A stretch of DNA of 12,292 nucleotides from JAAYGD01 sp964428195 (GCA_964428195.1 CAYRXC010000026.1:1-12292), one strand, 5' to 3'. Numbered from the stretch's first letter, positions 1-7,600 are shown. Made by a program: numbers and translations. Notes: generated from the letters alone by a model not told the origin.

Positions 1-1
1 T

Positions 2-40
2 CAAAAAGAAATTGATGAATCAATAAGAAGACCTTTGTAA
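2..40 (+). CDS. 3' end of an upstream gene (partial)
   Basis: The last 12 codons and TAA stop of a gene entering from the left edge; the tail ends in IRRPL. This frame is chosen because its stop at 38-40 runs straight into a hairpin that looks like an intrinsic terminator, whereas the other two frames stop earlier at 13-15 and 24-26. The fragment is too short to assign a family. Confidence 0.45.
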   Translation, partial: QKEIDESIRRPL

Positions 41-66
41 AAGAAACGCAAATTGTGTTTCTTTTA
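39..66 (+). terminator. Intrinsic terminator of the upstream gene
   Basis: AAGAAAC at 41-47 pairs with GTTTCTT at 57-63, extended by two A-T pairs, and is followed by T-rich sequence. It overlaps the stop codon of the partial gene and lies just before the promoter of the gene at 111. Confidence 0.5.
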
Positions 67-83
67 TTCTACAATTTAATGTG

Positions 84-92
84 TGATATACT
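84..92 (+). promoter_or_regulatory. Extended -10 promoter of the gene at 111
   Basis: TGA followed by TATACT (87-92) is an extended -10 element. The -35 region (near 64-69, TTATTC) is weak, as is common with extended -10 promoters. The same TGATATACT string precedes the gene at 8491, suggesting a recurring house-keeping promoter form here. AGGAG follows at 101-105. Confidence 0.5.
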
Positions 93-110
93 ATTAATAT
101 AGGAGACATT

Positions 111-1151
111 ATGAAAAAGATACTTATAATACTGTCAATTATTTTTGTTATAGTTGGAGGATATTTTGTATATAATTCTATATTAAAAAAGAATCAAAAC
201 AATTTGAAAGAAGAATTAAAAAATATTATTTCTTTTTCAACGTTATCACAAAACAATTCTACTTATATTGTTGCAACAATTGACGGAGAAGAAGACATAT
301 TTTTATTAGATGTTACCATTTATGATGGTGGTGTTAAATACGATTTTTATGATTCTAAATTATATTTGTACTTATATAAGTTCGGTGAAGAAAACAGTAC
401 TTTAGGATATATTGATTTGTCTAATAAAGCAGAAGGTTATGAGTTAAGCATTATTTCTACAATAAAATTAGATGGATATCCTACTAATTTTGCAGTACTT
501 GATGATTCTATATATCTATCTTCCATAAACAGTTTATATATTAGCAAATATGATTTGAAGGGGAATAAAATTGAGAATACATCCATTTTAAATAATGATA
601 AATATAGCACTACAATTTATTCACTAGATAAAGAAAATCTCATAATTAATAAGAACATGGATATAATATTATTAGATTCAAAAACAAAAGAGAATATAAC
701 ATTAGATATTAACGGTAGAATAGAATATTTATTTAATAACAAGATAGTTTTTTATAAATATATTAATGAACAAGACAATGATAAATGGATTTATTATGAG
801 TATGATTTTTATAATAACGTGTCAAAAATGATAGGTGATCCTGTTTCTGGCAATAGAAATACAGAATTATATAACATTATTCCAATAGATAAAGGCTATA
901 TATATGTAGACCAAAAAGATATCTATAAATATAAAGACAATAATCAAAAAAAGATATATACTTTTGAAGGCAATATAAATAGCATTTTACTTAAATCTAA
1001 AGACAAATTAATTGCATCATATAATCCGGAAGGTTCAACTTGTAGTTGTTCAGCAAAATATATTGAATATAACATAATAGATCAATCAACAAAAGAACTT
1101 GAAAATGATTTTTATTTTAATGTATTATATTATAATGAGGAGAAAATATGA
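111..1151 (+). CDS. Membrane-anchored extracytoplasmic protein, propeller-like, unknown function
   Basis: A 346-residue protein with one N-terminal hydrophobic segment (about residues 4-23) after two lysines. It looks like a signal anchor or uncleaved signal peptide; no lipobox cysteine is visible. The rest is soluble and rich in short aromatic and beta-prone segments that recur (YLYKFGEENS, LYISKYDLKGN, YIYVDQKDIYKYKD). This resembles a beta-propeller of the WD/PQQ-like kind, but no family is firmly recognised. A CSCS cluster lies near residue 310. The start follows AGGAG with 5-nt spacing. Its stop overlaps the start of the flavodoxin-like gene (ATGA), so the two are probably co-translated. 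Confidence 0.7.
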   Translation: MKKILIILSIIFVIVGGYFVYNSILKKNQNNLKEELKNIISFSTLSQNNSTYIVATIDGEEDIFLLDVTIYDGGVKYDFYDSKLYLYLYKFGEENSTLGYIDLSNKAEGYELSIISTIKLDGYPTNFAVLDDSIYLSSINSLYISKYDLKGNKIENTSILNNDKYSTTIYSLDKENLIINKNMDIILLDSKTKENITLDINGRIEYLFNNKIVFYKYINEQDNDKWIYYEYDFYNNVSKMIGDPVSGNRNTELYNIIPIDKGYIYVDQKDIYKYKDNNQKKIYTFEGNINSILLKSKDKLIASYNPEGSTCSCSAKYIEYNIIDQSTKELENDFYFNVLYYNEEKI

Positions 1152-1615
1152 AAATAGTTTATTGTAGTAAGACAGGTCATACGGAAAAGTATGCAAAAAT
1201 GTTGGGAGAAATTTACAAGATTAAACCAATAAGTATTGAAAATTATAAAACAGAAAAAGATAAGATTGTATTTTTAGGATGGATAAAAGCAGGAAAAATT
1301 GAGGGCTATAATAAGATAAAAAATTCTAATATTATTTGTACTATTGCAGTTGGATTGTCTTTAGATTCTAAAAACAATACTGAGTCTATTATCAAAACCA
1401 ATAATATTAAAGAAAAATTCTTTTACCTTCAAGGAGGACTAGATTATTCTAAGACAAAAGGATTGATGAGATTTGTATATAAAACTGCCGGAAAAATAAT
1501 GATGAAAAAAGGTGACGAGAAAAACAAAAAATATTATGAAGTATTTGTTAATGGCGGAAATTTTATTAAGAAAGAAAATTTAAAAGACATAACTAATTAT
1601 TTGGATAAAAAATGA
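1148..1615 (+). CDS. Flavodoxin-like protein
   Basis: A 155-residue cytoplasmic protein beginning MKIVYCSKTGHTEKYA. Residues 7-12 (SKTGHT) match the FMN phosphate-binding loop of flavodoxins, placed right after the first beta strand. The length and the C-terminal KIMMKKGDEKN segment recall the small HemG-like/flavodoxin-domain proteins of Firmicutes, so an FMN-dependent electron transfer role is likely; the partner is unknown. GAGGAG at 1137-1142 is the ribosome binding site. It overlaps both neighbours by ATGA (1148-1151 and 1612-1615), giving a tight three-gene unit with the anchored protein and murI. Confidence 0.75.
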   Translation: MKIVYCSKTGHTEKYAKMLGEIYKIKPISIENYKTEKDKIVFLGWIKAGKIEGYNKIKNSNIICTIAVGLSLDSKNNTESIIKTNNIKEKFFYLQGGLDYSKTKGLMRFVYKTAGKIMMKKGDEKNKKYYEVFVNGGNFIKKENLKDITNYLDKK

Positions 1616-2352
1616 AAAAGATAGGACTTTTTGATTCTGGAATCGGTGGTATTTCAGTATTGTTAGAACTAAAAAATAAATTTCCTAATGAGGAATATAT
1701 TTATTATGCTGATTACAAAAACAATCCTTATGGAGAAAAAAGCAAAGAAGAGCTTATTAGTATTGGAAAGACTATAATAGATAAACTTATAAACAATGGA
1801 TGTTATATAATAATTATTGCATGCAATACTATGACTTTAGCGGGATTAGAAGAATTCAAAAAAGCATACCCAAATATATTATTTATTGGAACAATCCCTC
1901 CTATTAAAGAAGCATTTGACACAAAGAGTAATAATATTTTGTTGATGGCAACTCCTTTCACATTGAATAGTCAACATGTAAAAAATAATATTTCTTTAAA
2001 TATGAATAATAACCAAAGGATAATATTTGCTAATACTCCAAAACTAGCACCTTTAATAGAAACATATGATTATGAATCTATCTATAATTATTTAAAAAGT
2101 GTATTGCTCGAGTATAATAATATTGATTTAATAGTCTTGGGATGTACTCATTATTCATTAATAAAAAATGTTATTAGAAGAATTATTAATGTTGAAATAA
2201 TAGATAGCTCAATGTACATATATGAAATATTAAATAAGACTATCATACCAAATAATTCCAAAGCAGTTAAAGAAGTAGTAATGCTAAATTCACTCGATAG
2301 GAAAGAGAGTTATCAAGAAATACTATTAAAGTTATCATTATTAAACAAATAA
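1612..2352 (+). CDS. murI: Glutamate racemase
   Basis: MurI converts L-glutamate to D-glutamate for peptidoglycan synthesis, in the cytoplasm without a cofactor. The 246-residue protein shows the family signatures: DSGIGG at residues 8-13, NPYGEKS near 38-44, ACNTMT with the first catalytic cysteine C71, and GCTHYS with the second catalytic cysteine C178. It is slightly shorter than the usual 260-270 residues but appears complete. The start overlaps the flavodoxin-like gene by ATGA and has only a weak ribosome binding site, consistent with translational coupling. Its presence implies that the organism makes a cell wall. Confidence 0.93.
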   Translation: MKKIGLFDSGIGGISVLLELKNKFPNEEYIYYADYKNNPYGEKSKEELISIGKTIIDKLINNGCYIIIIACNTMTLAGLEEFKKAYPNILFIGTIPPIKEAFDTKSNNILLMATPFTLNSQHVKNNISLNMNNNQRIIFANTPKLAPLIETYDYESIYNYLKSVLLEYNNIDLIVLGCTHYSLIKNVIRRIINVEIIDSSMYIYEILNKTIIPNNSKAVKEVVMLNSLDRKESYQEILLKLSLLNK

Positions 2353-2353
2353 A

Positions 2354-2382
2354 TTGTATTTTTATTATACTTGTTGTATTAT
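2354..2382 (+). promoter_or_regulatory. Promoter of the 2403-3772 gene pair
   Basis: TTGTAT at 2354-2359 and TATTAT at 2377-2382 are separated by 17 bases in the short gap after murI. They are followed by AGGAGG at 2390-2395. No clear terminator follows murI, so read-through is also possible. Confidence 0.45.
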
Positions 2383-2402
2383 AAATTTCAGGAGGATTTG
2401 GT

Positions 2403-3071
2403 GTGGAAAAACAAATGATTAATTGTACTCACAAATTGACTTTTACAAGAAATTTGGGATTTAATAAAAGTGTTTTTGGAAACAATTATAAGAAATATTT
2501 TGATAAAATAAACGAGGTCATAAGATATAGAAATTCTTTGAGGGTAAACGGGGAAAAAACCATTTATGGTTATGCAGTAATCGAAAACGGAGAAGTTCTT
2601 GGTTTTTTTGATGCAATAAACGGAAATTATATTGAAGAAATTTTTTTAAAAACTAGCGATAATTATTGCATAGAATTATTGAAAGATATTAAAAACAGTA
2701 AATTTGAAATGAAGGATCGTGATTTTGAAAACAATTTAATGTGTACACACAAATTAGTAGTTCAAGAGAATGATGTTGATAAATTTAACGAAATAATTAA
2801 TCAACATTATGAAGCTTATAATCCATCATTAGAACAAATGGATTTTATTGAACCAAGTATTTACGATGAAATCGTTGGATATGCAGTAAGAGATAATGAT
2901 AAATTATTAGGATTTTATGACCTACAAAGAGATATTTTCTTAAGTGGTGATGAACTAATGACTTTGCATAATTTTGAAATAAAGCGAGCAAACGGGATAA
3001 GCGTTATAAAGACTAAAGAAAATAAAACTCCAAAAAAAATAAAAAGAAAGCAAAGAGAGGTAAGAAGATAA
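2403..3071 (+). CDS. Hypothetical protein with an internal duplication
   Basis: A 222-residue protein starting at GTG, chosen because AGGAGG lies 7 bases upstream. It has two copies of one unit. Copy one has CTHKL at residue 8, GYAV at 56 and a following LGFFD. Copy two has CTHKL at residue 114, GYAV at 159 and LGFYD. The offset is 103-106 residues, so the protein is a tandem duplication of a roughly 80-residue domain. The C-terminal 20 residues are strongly basic (KKIKRKQREVRR), suggesting nucleic acid or ribosome contact. No signal peptide or membrane segment is seen and I do not recognise the family. The stop overlaps the tmk start by one base (TAATG). Confidence 0.7.
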   Translation: MEKQMINCTHKLTFTRNLGFNKSVFGNNYKKYFDKINEVIRYRNSLRVNGEKTIYGYAVIENGEVLGFFDAINGNYIEEIFLKTSDNYCIELLKDIKNSKFEMKDRDFENNLMCTHKLVVQENDVDKFNEIINQHYEAYNPSLEQMDFIEPSIYDEIVGYAVRDNDKLLGFYDLQRDIFLSGDELMTLHNFEIKRANGISVIKTKENKTPKKIKRKQREVRR

Positions 3072-3772
3072 TGGGAAAATTAATAACAATAGAAGGAACT
3101 GACTGTTCTGGAAAAGGCACTCAATCTGATGCATTATTAAAGATATTAAAGGAAAAAGGATATAAAGCAGAAAAAATATCTTTTCCTATGTATGACACTC
3201 CAACAGGAAGAATAGTAGGTGGCCCTTATTTAGGAAAACCTGAAATAGGAGAAGGCTATTTTAAAGAAGGGGCTTCAAATGTGCCCCCATTAGTAGCATC
3301 CCCATATTTTTCTATTGATAGACTATATAACATTCCAAAAGTTAATGCTTTATTAGAACAAGACTACATTGTTATCTTAGACAGATATGTTGAGTCTAAT
3401 ATGGCTCATCAAGGAGGGAAAATTAAAGATCCAATAGAAAGAAGGAAACTTTATAATAAATTACATAGTTTGGAATACGAGGTATTTGAATTACCAAGAC
3501 CTGATTTAACTTTCTTTCTTTATATGCCATATCAATATTCTTGTTTATTAAAGAAAAATAGAAAAAGCTTAGATCAACACGAAACTAGTGAAGAACACTT
3601 AAGGAATGCTGAAGAAGCATATCTTGAACTTGTAGATATTTATAATTACGAAATAATCAATTGTGTTGAAAATGGTCAAATAAGAAGTATTGAAGATATA
3701 ACTGGAGAATTATATTCAAAAGTTGATGGTTTTTTAAAGGCAAAAAAAAGAACAATTAACCTTGAAAAATAG
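3071..3772 (+). CDS. tmk: Thymidylate kinase (dTMP kinase)
   Basis: Phosphorylates dTMP to dTDP with ATP in dTTP synthesis. Residues 9-17 (GTDCSGKGT) form the P-loop and the DRY motif is at 104-106 (LDRYVESNMAHQGGK). A lid-like stretch with RKSLDQHE and a following acidic helix lies in the last third. At 233 residues it is longer than the typical 205-215 and matches the longer clostridial-type Tmk, whose lid carries a D-x-H-E element. GAGAGG upstream serves as the ribosome binding site, inside the end of the preceding gene. The SPxxSIDRLYN segment is consistent with the dTMP-binding region. Confidence 0.88.
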   Translation: MGKLITIEGTDCSGKGTQSDALLKILKEKGYKAEKISFPMYDTPTGRIVGGPYLGKPEIGEGYFKEGASNVPPLVASPYFSIDRLYNIPKVNALLEQDYIVILDRYVESNMAHQGGKIKDPIERRKLYNKLHSLEYEVFELPRPDLTFFLYMPYQYSCLLKKNRKSLDQHETSEEHLRNAEEAYLELVDIYNYEIINCVENGQIRSIEDITGELYSKVDGFLKAKKRTINLEK

Positions 3773-3790
3773 GTTGTTCTGTTGTAGTAT
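3762..3790 (+). promoter_or_regulatory. Promoter of the SPFH gene
   Basis: TTGAAA at 3762-3767 and TAGTAT at 3785-3790 are separated by 17 bases. The -35 box lies in the last codons of tmk. AGGAGG follows at 3797-3802. Confidence 0.5.
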
Positions 3791-3808
3791 TATTTTAGGA
3801 GGATAAAT

Positions 3809-4576
3809 ATGTATTGGTTTTATTTAATTATTTTATTCGTATTAATATTATTATCATCAATTCGCCAAATAGATGAATATGAAAGAGGAATTAAGTTTAC
3901 AAAAGGAAAGTTTACAAATATTATGCAACCCGGATGGAGATTAGTACTACCAATTTTTCAATCATATAAGAAAGTAGACATTAGAACAAAAGTAGTAGAT
4001 GTTCCAGATCAAGAAGTTATTACAAAAGATAATGTATCAGTAAAAATAAATGCTGTTGTTTATTACAAAATTTTTGATGCTTCAAGAGCAATAATTGAAG
4101 TACAAGATTACTTTTATGCAGTTAGCCAATTGGCTCAAACAACAATGAGAAATATAGTAGGTAACGTAACATTAGATCAATTGTTGACTGATAGGGAAAG
4201 CATTTCAGCTAGTATTCAATTAATAGTTGATAAAGCAACTGATGAGTGGGGAGTAAAAGTAGAAAATGTTGAATTAAAGGATATTTCTTTACCTGAAGAA
4301 ATGAAAAGAGTTATTGCAAGAGTTGCTGAAGCGGAAAGAGAAAAGATGTCAGTAATCAAAAAATCTGAAGGTGAAGCATTAGCGGCAAAAAATCTTGCAG
4401 ATGCAGCTGCGATGTTGCACAAATCTCCAGGAGCACTTCATTTAAGAACTTTAGAAACAATCAATGATGTAAGTTCTGATCAATCAAACACAATATTCTT
4501 TGCAATGCCATTAGAAGTTTTAGATGCATTTAAAGGAATAGGCCAATTAGCAAACAATAAAAAAGATTCAAAATAA
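3809..4576 (+). CDS. SPFH/band 7 (slipin/stomatin-type) membrane protein
   Basis: A 255-residue protein with one N-terminal membrane segment (about residues 2-17) followed by a complete SPFH domain (about 20-180). Recognisable stretches are EYERGIKFTKGKF, QPGWRLVLPIF, DVPDQEVITKDNV, VYYKIFD and LLTDRESI. A charged, alanine-rich coiled-coil region follows (AEAEREKMSVIKKSEGEA), then a slipin-like C-terminal tail. Such proteins oligomerise at the cytoplasmic membrane and organise membrane microdomains or proteases. No NfeD-type partner gene is adjacent, so its partner here is unknown. AGGAGG with 6-base spacing supports the ATG. Confidence 0.9.
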   Translation: MYWFYLIILFVLILLSSIRQIDEYERGIKFTKGKFTNIMQPGWRLVLPIFQSYKKVDIRTKVVDVPDQEVITKDNVSVKINAVVYYKIFDASRAIIEVQDYFYAVSQLAQTTMRNIVGNVTLDQLLTDRESISASIQLIVDKATDEWGVKVENVELKDISLPEEMKRVIARVAEAEREKMSVIKKSEGEALAAKNLADAAAMLHKSPGALHLRTLETINDVSSDQSNTIFFAMPLEVLDAFKGIGQLANNKKDSK

Positions 4577-4598
4577 GTAATATTTGACTTTAAAATAA

Positions 4599-4633
4599 AA
4601 AAAATATTTACATATTTATTGTAAATATTTTTT
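4599..4633. terminator. Bidirectional terminator between convergent genes
   Basis: A perfect 14-bp stem pairs 4599-4612 with 4620-4633 around a 7-base loop. It has an A-run on the left and a T-run on the right, so it can end transcription from both sides. It contains the stop codon of the minus-strand gene (4608-4610). Confidence 0.8.
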
Positions 4634-5426
4634 CTTTTATTTTAGCATTTACTTCATTACTTTTTTTATATCCAATGTCTTGGAGTGCTAAACATAATTT
4701 TAAATATTTTTCTTTTTCACTTAAGTTATCTATTCCTTCTGTAGACAAGATTTTTATATCATCATTTTCTACATAGAAAGTAAATATTCCAATATTATCC
4801 ACTTGTTTATATGACAGCTGATAATAAGTTTTTAAGGTTTCATCATCTTTTTTTGCTACTTTATCGTCTTCTCCATAAATATTAGTTCTTCCATCAACAT
4901 CAGTTAAAATTGATCCAATCTTATATAGTGATAGGTATTCATAATTATTTACTGATACACCAAATTCTCTTTCTTTTTCAAATAACGAATTTTTAGTGAC
5001 TTCCTCCGATAATATAATAATGTTGTTAAAAATATCAAAAGTATAATAATACTTTTTTTTACTATCATTTGTTTCCCTGTAAGAGCTCATTAAACTTTTT
5101 TCATCTATAAGTATTCCTTCTGTTTTTAATGCATTTAATAATTCATTAACTTGTCGAAAGGCTTGTAGTTTATCATTGTTATGTTTTTTTCTTTTTGTGT
5201 TTACTATTAAATTATCTAATAATAAATAATAAAAGGATGAATGCATTAAGACTTGAGAAAAATGATCTATATTTGTAATCTTATTTCTTAATGCTTGAAT
5301 TATCATTGCACCAGAAAAACCAATTATATTTTGTGATAACAATCTAATCATATCGTTGTTGCTTTTATAGTTTCCATCTTTTAAAATGCTTATTAGTTTT
5401 TCAAACTCAAATACTTGTTCTTCCAT
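4608..5426 (-). CDS. Hypothetical cytoplasmic protein
   Basis: A 272-residue protein, largely helical in its first half (LISILKDGNYKSNNDMIRLL, QAFRQVNELLNALKTEG) and more beta-prone in the second half (YYYTFDIFNNIIILSE, IGIFTFYVENDDIKIL). It has no signal peptide, membrane segment or catalytic motif that I recognise. It is the only clear minus-strand gene in the window. AAGAGG (plus coordinates 5432-5437) lies 5 bases before the ATG. Upstream on the same strand are a TGATATAAT element and then a structured RNA with its own strong promoter, so the gene may be controlled by leader attenuation or may simply lie behind a separate small RNA gene. Confidence 0.7.
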   Translation of the reverse strand: MEEQVFEFEKLISILKDGNYKSNNDMIRLLSQNIIGFSGAMIIQALRNKITNIDHFSQVLMHSSFYYLLLDNLIVNTKRKKHNNDKLQAFRQVNELLNALKTEGILIDEKSLMSSYRETNDSKKKYYYTFDIFNNIIILSEEVTKNSLFEKEREFGVSVNNYEYLSLYKIGSILTDVDGRTNIYGEDDKVAKKDDETLKTYYQLSYKQVDNIGIFTFYVENDDIKILSTEGIDNLSEKEKYLKLCLALQDIGYKKSNEVNAKIKEKIFTINM

Positions 5427-5442
5427 ATAAACCTCTTTTTAA

Positions 5443-5451
5443 ATTATATCA
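5443..5451 (-). promoter_or_regulatory. Candidate extended -10 of the minus-strand gene
   Basis: On the minus strand TGA plus TATAAT lies right after a terminator hairpin. A transcript from it would start almost at the AAGAGG ribosome binding site, giving an unusually short leader. It may therefore be chance AT-rich sequence. Confidence 0.35.
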
Positions 5452-5452
5452 T

Positions 5453-5487
5453 AAAAATAGAGACTGCCCCCCTGAAGAAACAGTCTC
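5453..5487 (-). terminator. Terminator of the minus-strand RNA
   Basis: The perfect stem GAGACTG/CAGTCTC (5460-5466 and 5481-5487) is followed on the minus strand by TATTTTT. On the plus strand it is followed by A residues, so it works as a terminator only leftwards. Confidence 0.6.
5468..5477 (+). repeat. CCCCCTGAAG motif, copy 1
   Basis: The first of three copies of this 10-mer in the window, with others at 10074 and 12238. Here it lies in the loop of a terminator that faces the minus strand, so the RNA carries its complement. Confidence 0.7.
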
Positions 5488-5555
5488 AAAAAGAATAAAA
5501 AGGGGTTGGCTAGTGTGATACTAGCATACCAATCCAATTTCTTGAATTGGTACCA

Positions 5556-5586
5556 ATTATAATACTCATATATTTGCATTTGTCAA
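5556..5586 (-). promoter_or_regulatory. Strong promoter of the minus-strand RNA
   Basis: On the minus strand a perfect TTGACA (plus 5581-5586) is followed by TATTAT (5559-5564, 16-base spacing) and an overlapping TATAAT (5556-5561, 19-base spacing). The predicted start near 5549-5552 coincides with the base of the first RNA hairpin. It overlaps the divergent recG promoter region. Confidence 0.6.
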
Positions 5587-5604
5587 GCATTTTTGTGATA
5601 CAAT
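5574..5604 (+). promoter_or_regulatory. Promoter of recG
   Basis: An extended -10 TGA-TACAAT (5596-5604) has a weak upstream TTGCAT (5574-5579, 19-base spacing). It lies divergently against the minus-strand RNA promoter, so the two may interfere. AGGAG for recG is at 5614-5618. Confidence 0.5.
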
Positions 5605-5623
5605 TTAATAAATAGGAGTTTAT

Positions 5624-7600
5624 ATGATTGACTTTGAAAATATAAAGGGATTAGGACCTAAAACGATAGAATATTTGAATAAATTAAACATATATAATTT
5701 ATATGATTTATTGACGCATTATCCTTTTAGATATGAAGTTTTATCAAGAAGTAATATTAACGAATTAAAACAAGATGATAAAATAATTATAGACGGTATA
5801 GTTGAATCAAAACCTATAGTAAATAGATTTAGAAATATGAATAAGATGACTTTTAATATTAATACTAATAATAATTTATTAAAAGTAGTAATATTTAATA
5901 GAGCTTTTATGGTAACAAATATAGATATAGGTAAGAATATTACTGTTATTGGTAAATATGATTTGATTCATAATACTGTAATAGCTAATGAGATATTATT
6001 TATTAATCTAACTAATAAACCTACAGTAATACCTATATATAGAACTACACAAGGATTACCTAGAAAGAGACTAAGTAAGCTTATTATTAGCGTGTTAGAT
6101 CAAGCAAATTATATAGAGGATTATATTCCTAGTTATATATCTAAAGAACATTCTTTTATTTCAAAGATAGAAGCACTAAACTATATTCATAATCCAACAG
6201 ATATTGACTTATTAAAGAAGGCAATGATAAGACTAAAATATGAAGAATTCTTTATATTTATGATTAAAATTAACTATTTAAAAATATTAAATAAAAATAA
6301 TACTACTGGATATGATAGAAAAGTAGATAGAACATATTTAGAAAATATTATTAAGTTATTACCATTTCAACTTACTGATGATCAACTAAATACTATCGAA
6401 GAAATTACCAACGATTTAAATAGCAATTATAGAATGAATAGGTTATTACAAGGTGATGTTGGAAGTGGAAAAACTATTGTTGCATTTCTATCTTGTTATT
6501 TAGTTTCAAAATCAAATTATCAATCTGCTTTTATGGCTCCAACTGAATTACTTGCAAAACAGCATTATAATAATGCATTAAAACTATTTAAAGATATTAA
6601 TATAGAATTATTAATTGGAAGTACGACAAAAAAAGAAAAAGAAGGTATCTATAAAAGATTAAAAGAAGGGGATATAGATCTAATAATAGGTACTCATGCT
6701 TTACTACAAGAAAGATTGGAATTTAATAATTTAGGATTAATCATTACCGATGAACAACATAGATTTGGAGTTAATCAAAGAAAAGTTCTTAGAAATAAAG
6801 GAAATATGCCTGATGTTTTATATATGTCTGCAACACCAATTCCAAGAACATATGCTTTAACTATATATGGAGATATGGATATTAGTACAATTAAAACATT
6901 ACCAAAAAACAAAAAGGAAATTATTACTTATGTAAAAAATGATAAGGAAATAAAAGAAGTATTATCAATGATAAAAAATGAACTAGATAATAATCATCAA
7001 ATATATGTTGTAGCTCCTCTTATTGAAGATGATAATGAAAAAGAAAATATTAAGAAGTTAAATGATAATTATAAAAAAGCATTTAAAGATTATTCTATAG
7101 AAATATTACATGGTAAGATGAAACAAGATAAAAAAGATTTAGTAATGAAAGATTTCTTAGATAAGAAGATAGATATACTTGTTGCTACTACACTTATTGA
7201 AGTTGGAATCGATGTTCCAAATGCTACAATGATGGTTATTCATGATGCTGATATGTTCGGATTATCTACTCTTCATCAACTTAGAGGAAGAGTAGGCAGA
7301 AGTGATTTGCAATCATATTGTATATTAATTGGAGACAAGGAAAATGAAAGACTTAAAATAATGGAAACTGAAACAGATGGATTTAAAATATCTGAAAAAG
7401 ATTTTGAACTAAGAGGATCTGGAGATTTATTTGGAATAAGACAAAGTGGAGATTTATCCTTTAAAATTGCGGATATTAGAAAAGATTTTAAAATATTACT
7501 TAAAGCTAAAGAAGATAGTTTGAATTTGTTAAATAATAATGATATTAATAATTATTCATTATTAAAAAAAGAAATAGATAGTGTTATAAAGGTGGATTGA
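5624..7600 (+). CDS. recG: ATP-dependent DNA helicase RecG
   Basis: RecG remodels stalled replication forks and branch-migrates Holliday junctions. At 658 residues it has near-normal family length. The N-terminal wedge/OB region (about 1-230) precedes a superfamily 2 helicase core. The core carries Walker A GDVGSGKT at 277-284, the DEQH box at 376-379, SATPIPRT from 402, ATTLIEVGIDVPNA in the second RecA domain, and the QLRGRVGRS motif at 552-560. The C-terminal FELRGSGDLFGIRQSG segment is typical of RecG. AGGAG 5 bases before the ATG supports the start. The stop overlaps the start of the radical SAM gene by one base (TGATG). Confidence 0.96.
   Translation: MIDFENIKGLGPKTIEYLNKLNIYNLYDLLTHYPFRYEVLSRSNINELKQDDKIIIDGIVESKPIVNRFRNMNKMTFNINTNNNLLKVVIFNRAFMVTNIDIGKNITVIGKYDLIHNTVIANEILFINLTNKPTVIPIYRTTQGLPRKRLSKLIISVLDQANYIEDYIPSYISKEHSFISKIEALNYIHNPTDIDLLKKAMIRLKYEEFFIFMIKINYLKILNKNNTTGYDRKVDRTYLENIIKLLPFQLTDDQLNTIEEITNDLNSNYRMNRLLQGDVGSGKTIVAFLSCYLVSKSNYQSAFMAPTELLAKQHYNNALKLFKDINIELLIGSTTKKEKEGIYKRLKEGDIDLIIGTHALLQERLEFNNLGLIITDEQHRFGVNQRKVLRNKGNMPDVLYMSATPIPRTYALTIYGDMDISTIKTLPKNKKEIITYVKNDKEIKEVLSMIKNELDNNHQIYVVAPLIEDDNEKENIKKLNDNYKKAFKDYSIEILHGKMKQDKKDLVMKDFLDKKIDILVATTLIEVGIDVPNATMMVIHDADMFGLSTLHQLRGRVGRSDLQSYCILIGDKENERLKIMETETDGFKISEKDFELRGSGDLFGIRQSGDLSFKIADIRKDFKILLKAKEDSLNLLNNNDINNYSLLKKEIDSVIKVD

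Larger units (their letters stand above)
5453..5552 (-). ncRNA. Candidate structured small RNA or leader RNA
   Basis: A minus-strand transcript predicted from the promoter at 5556-5586. Its 5' end falls at a hairpin (CCAATT/AATTGG, 5534-5550). A second hairpin follows (GCTAGT/ACTAGC, 5509-5525), then a linker with CCCC (5502-5505) and U-rich sequence. The 3' end is a 7-bp terminator stem (5460-5466 with 5481-5487) whose 14-base loop carries CUUCAGGGGGG, followed by UAUUUUU. The loop G-run could pair with the linker CCCC as a pseudoknot, or with the CCCCCUGAAG of the RNA at 10020. No Rfam family is recognised. It could be an independent RNA of about 100 nt or the attenuated leader of the gene ending at 4608. 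Confidence 0.5.

Noticed and set aside
3757..3781. Hairpin AACCT/AGGTT after tmk as a terminator
   Set aside because: The stem is weak and no T-run follows it directly. The same bases form a good -35 box for the next gene.
4216..4422. A 68-codon open frame on the minus strand
   Set aside because: It lies entirely antisense to the conserved SPFH gene, has no ribosome binding site and a serine/alanine-rich composition expected of a shadow frame.
5460..5505. Plus-strand H-type pseudoknot resembling a preQ1-type riboswitch for recG
   Set aside because: The stem, C-run, A-rich linker and GGGG would form one, but the recG promoter lies downstream at 5574-5604, so this sequence is not in the recG transcript. 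The sequence also does not match the preQ1 consensus. A minus-strand reading explains it better.
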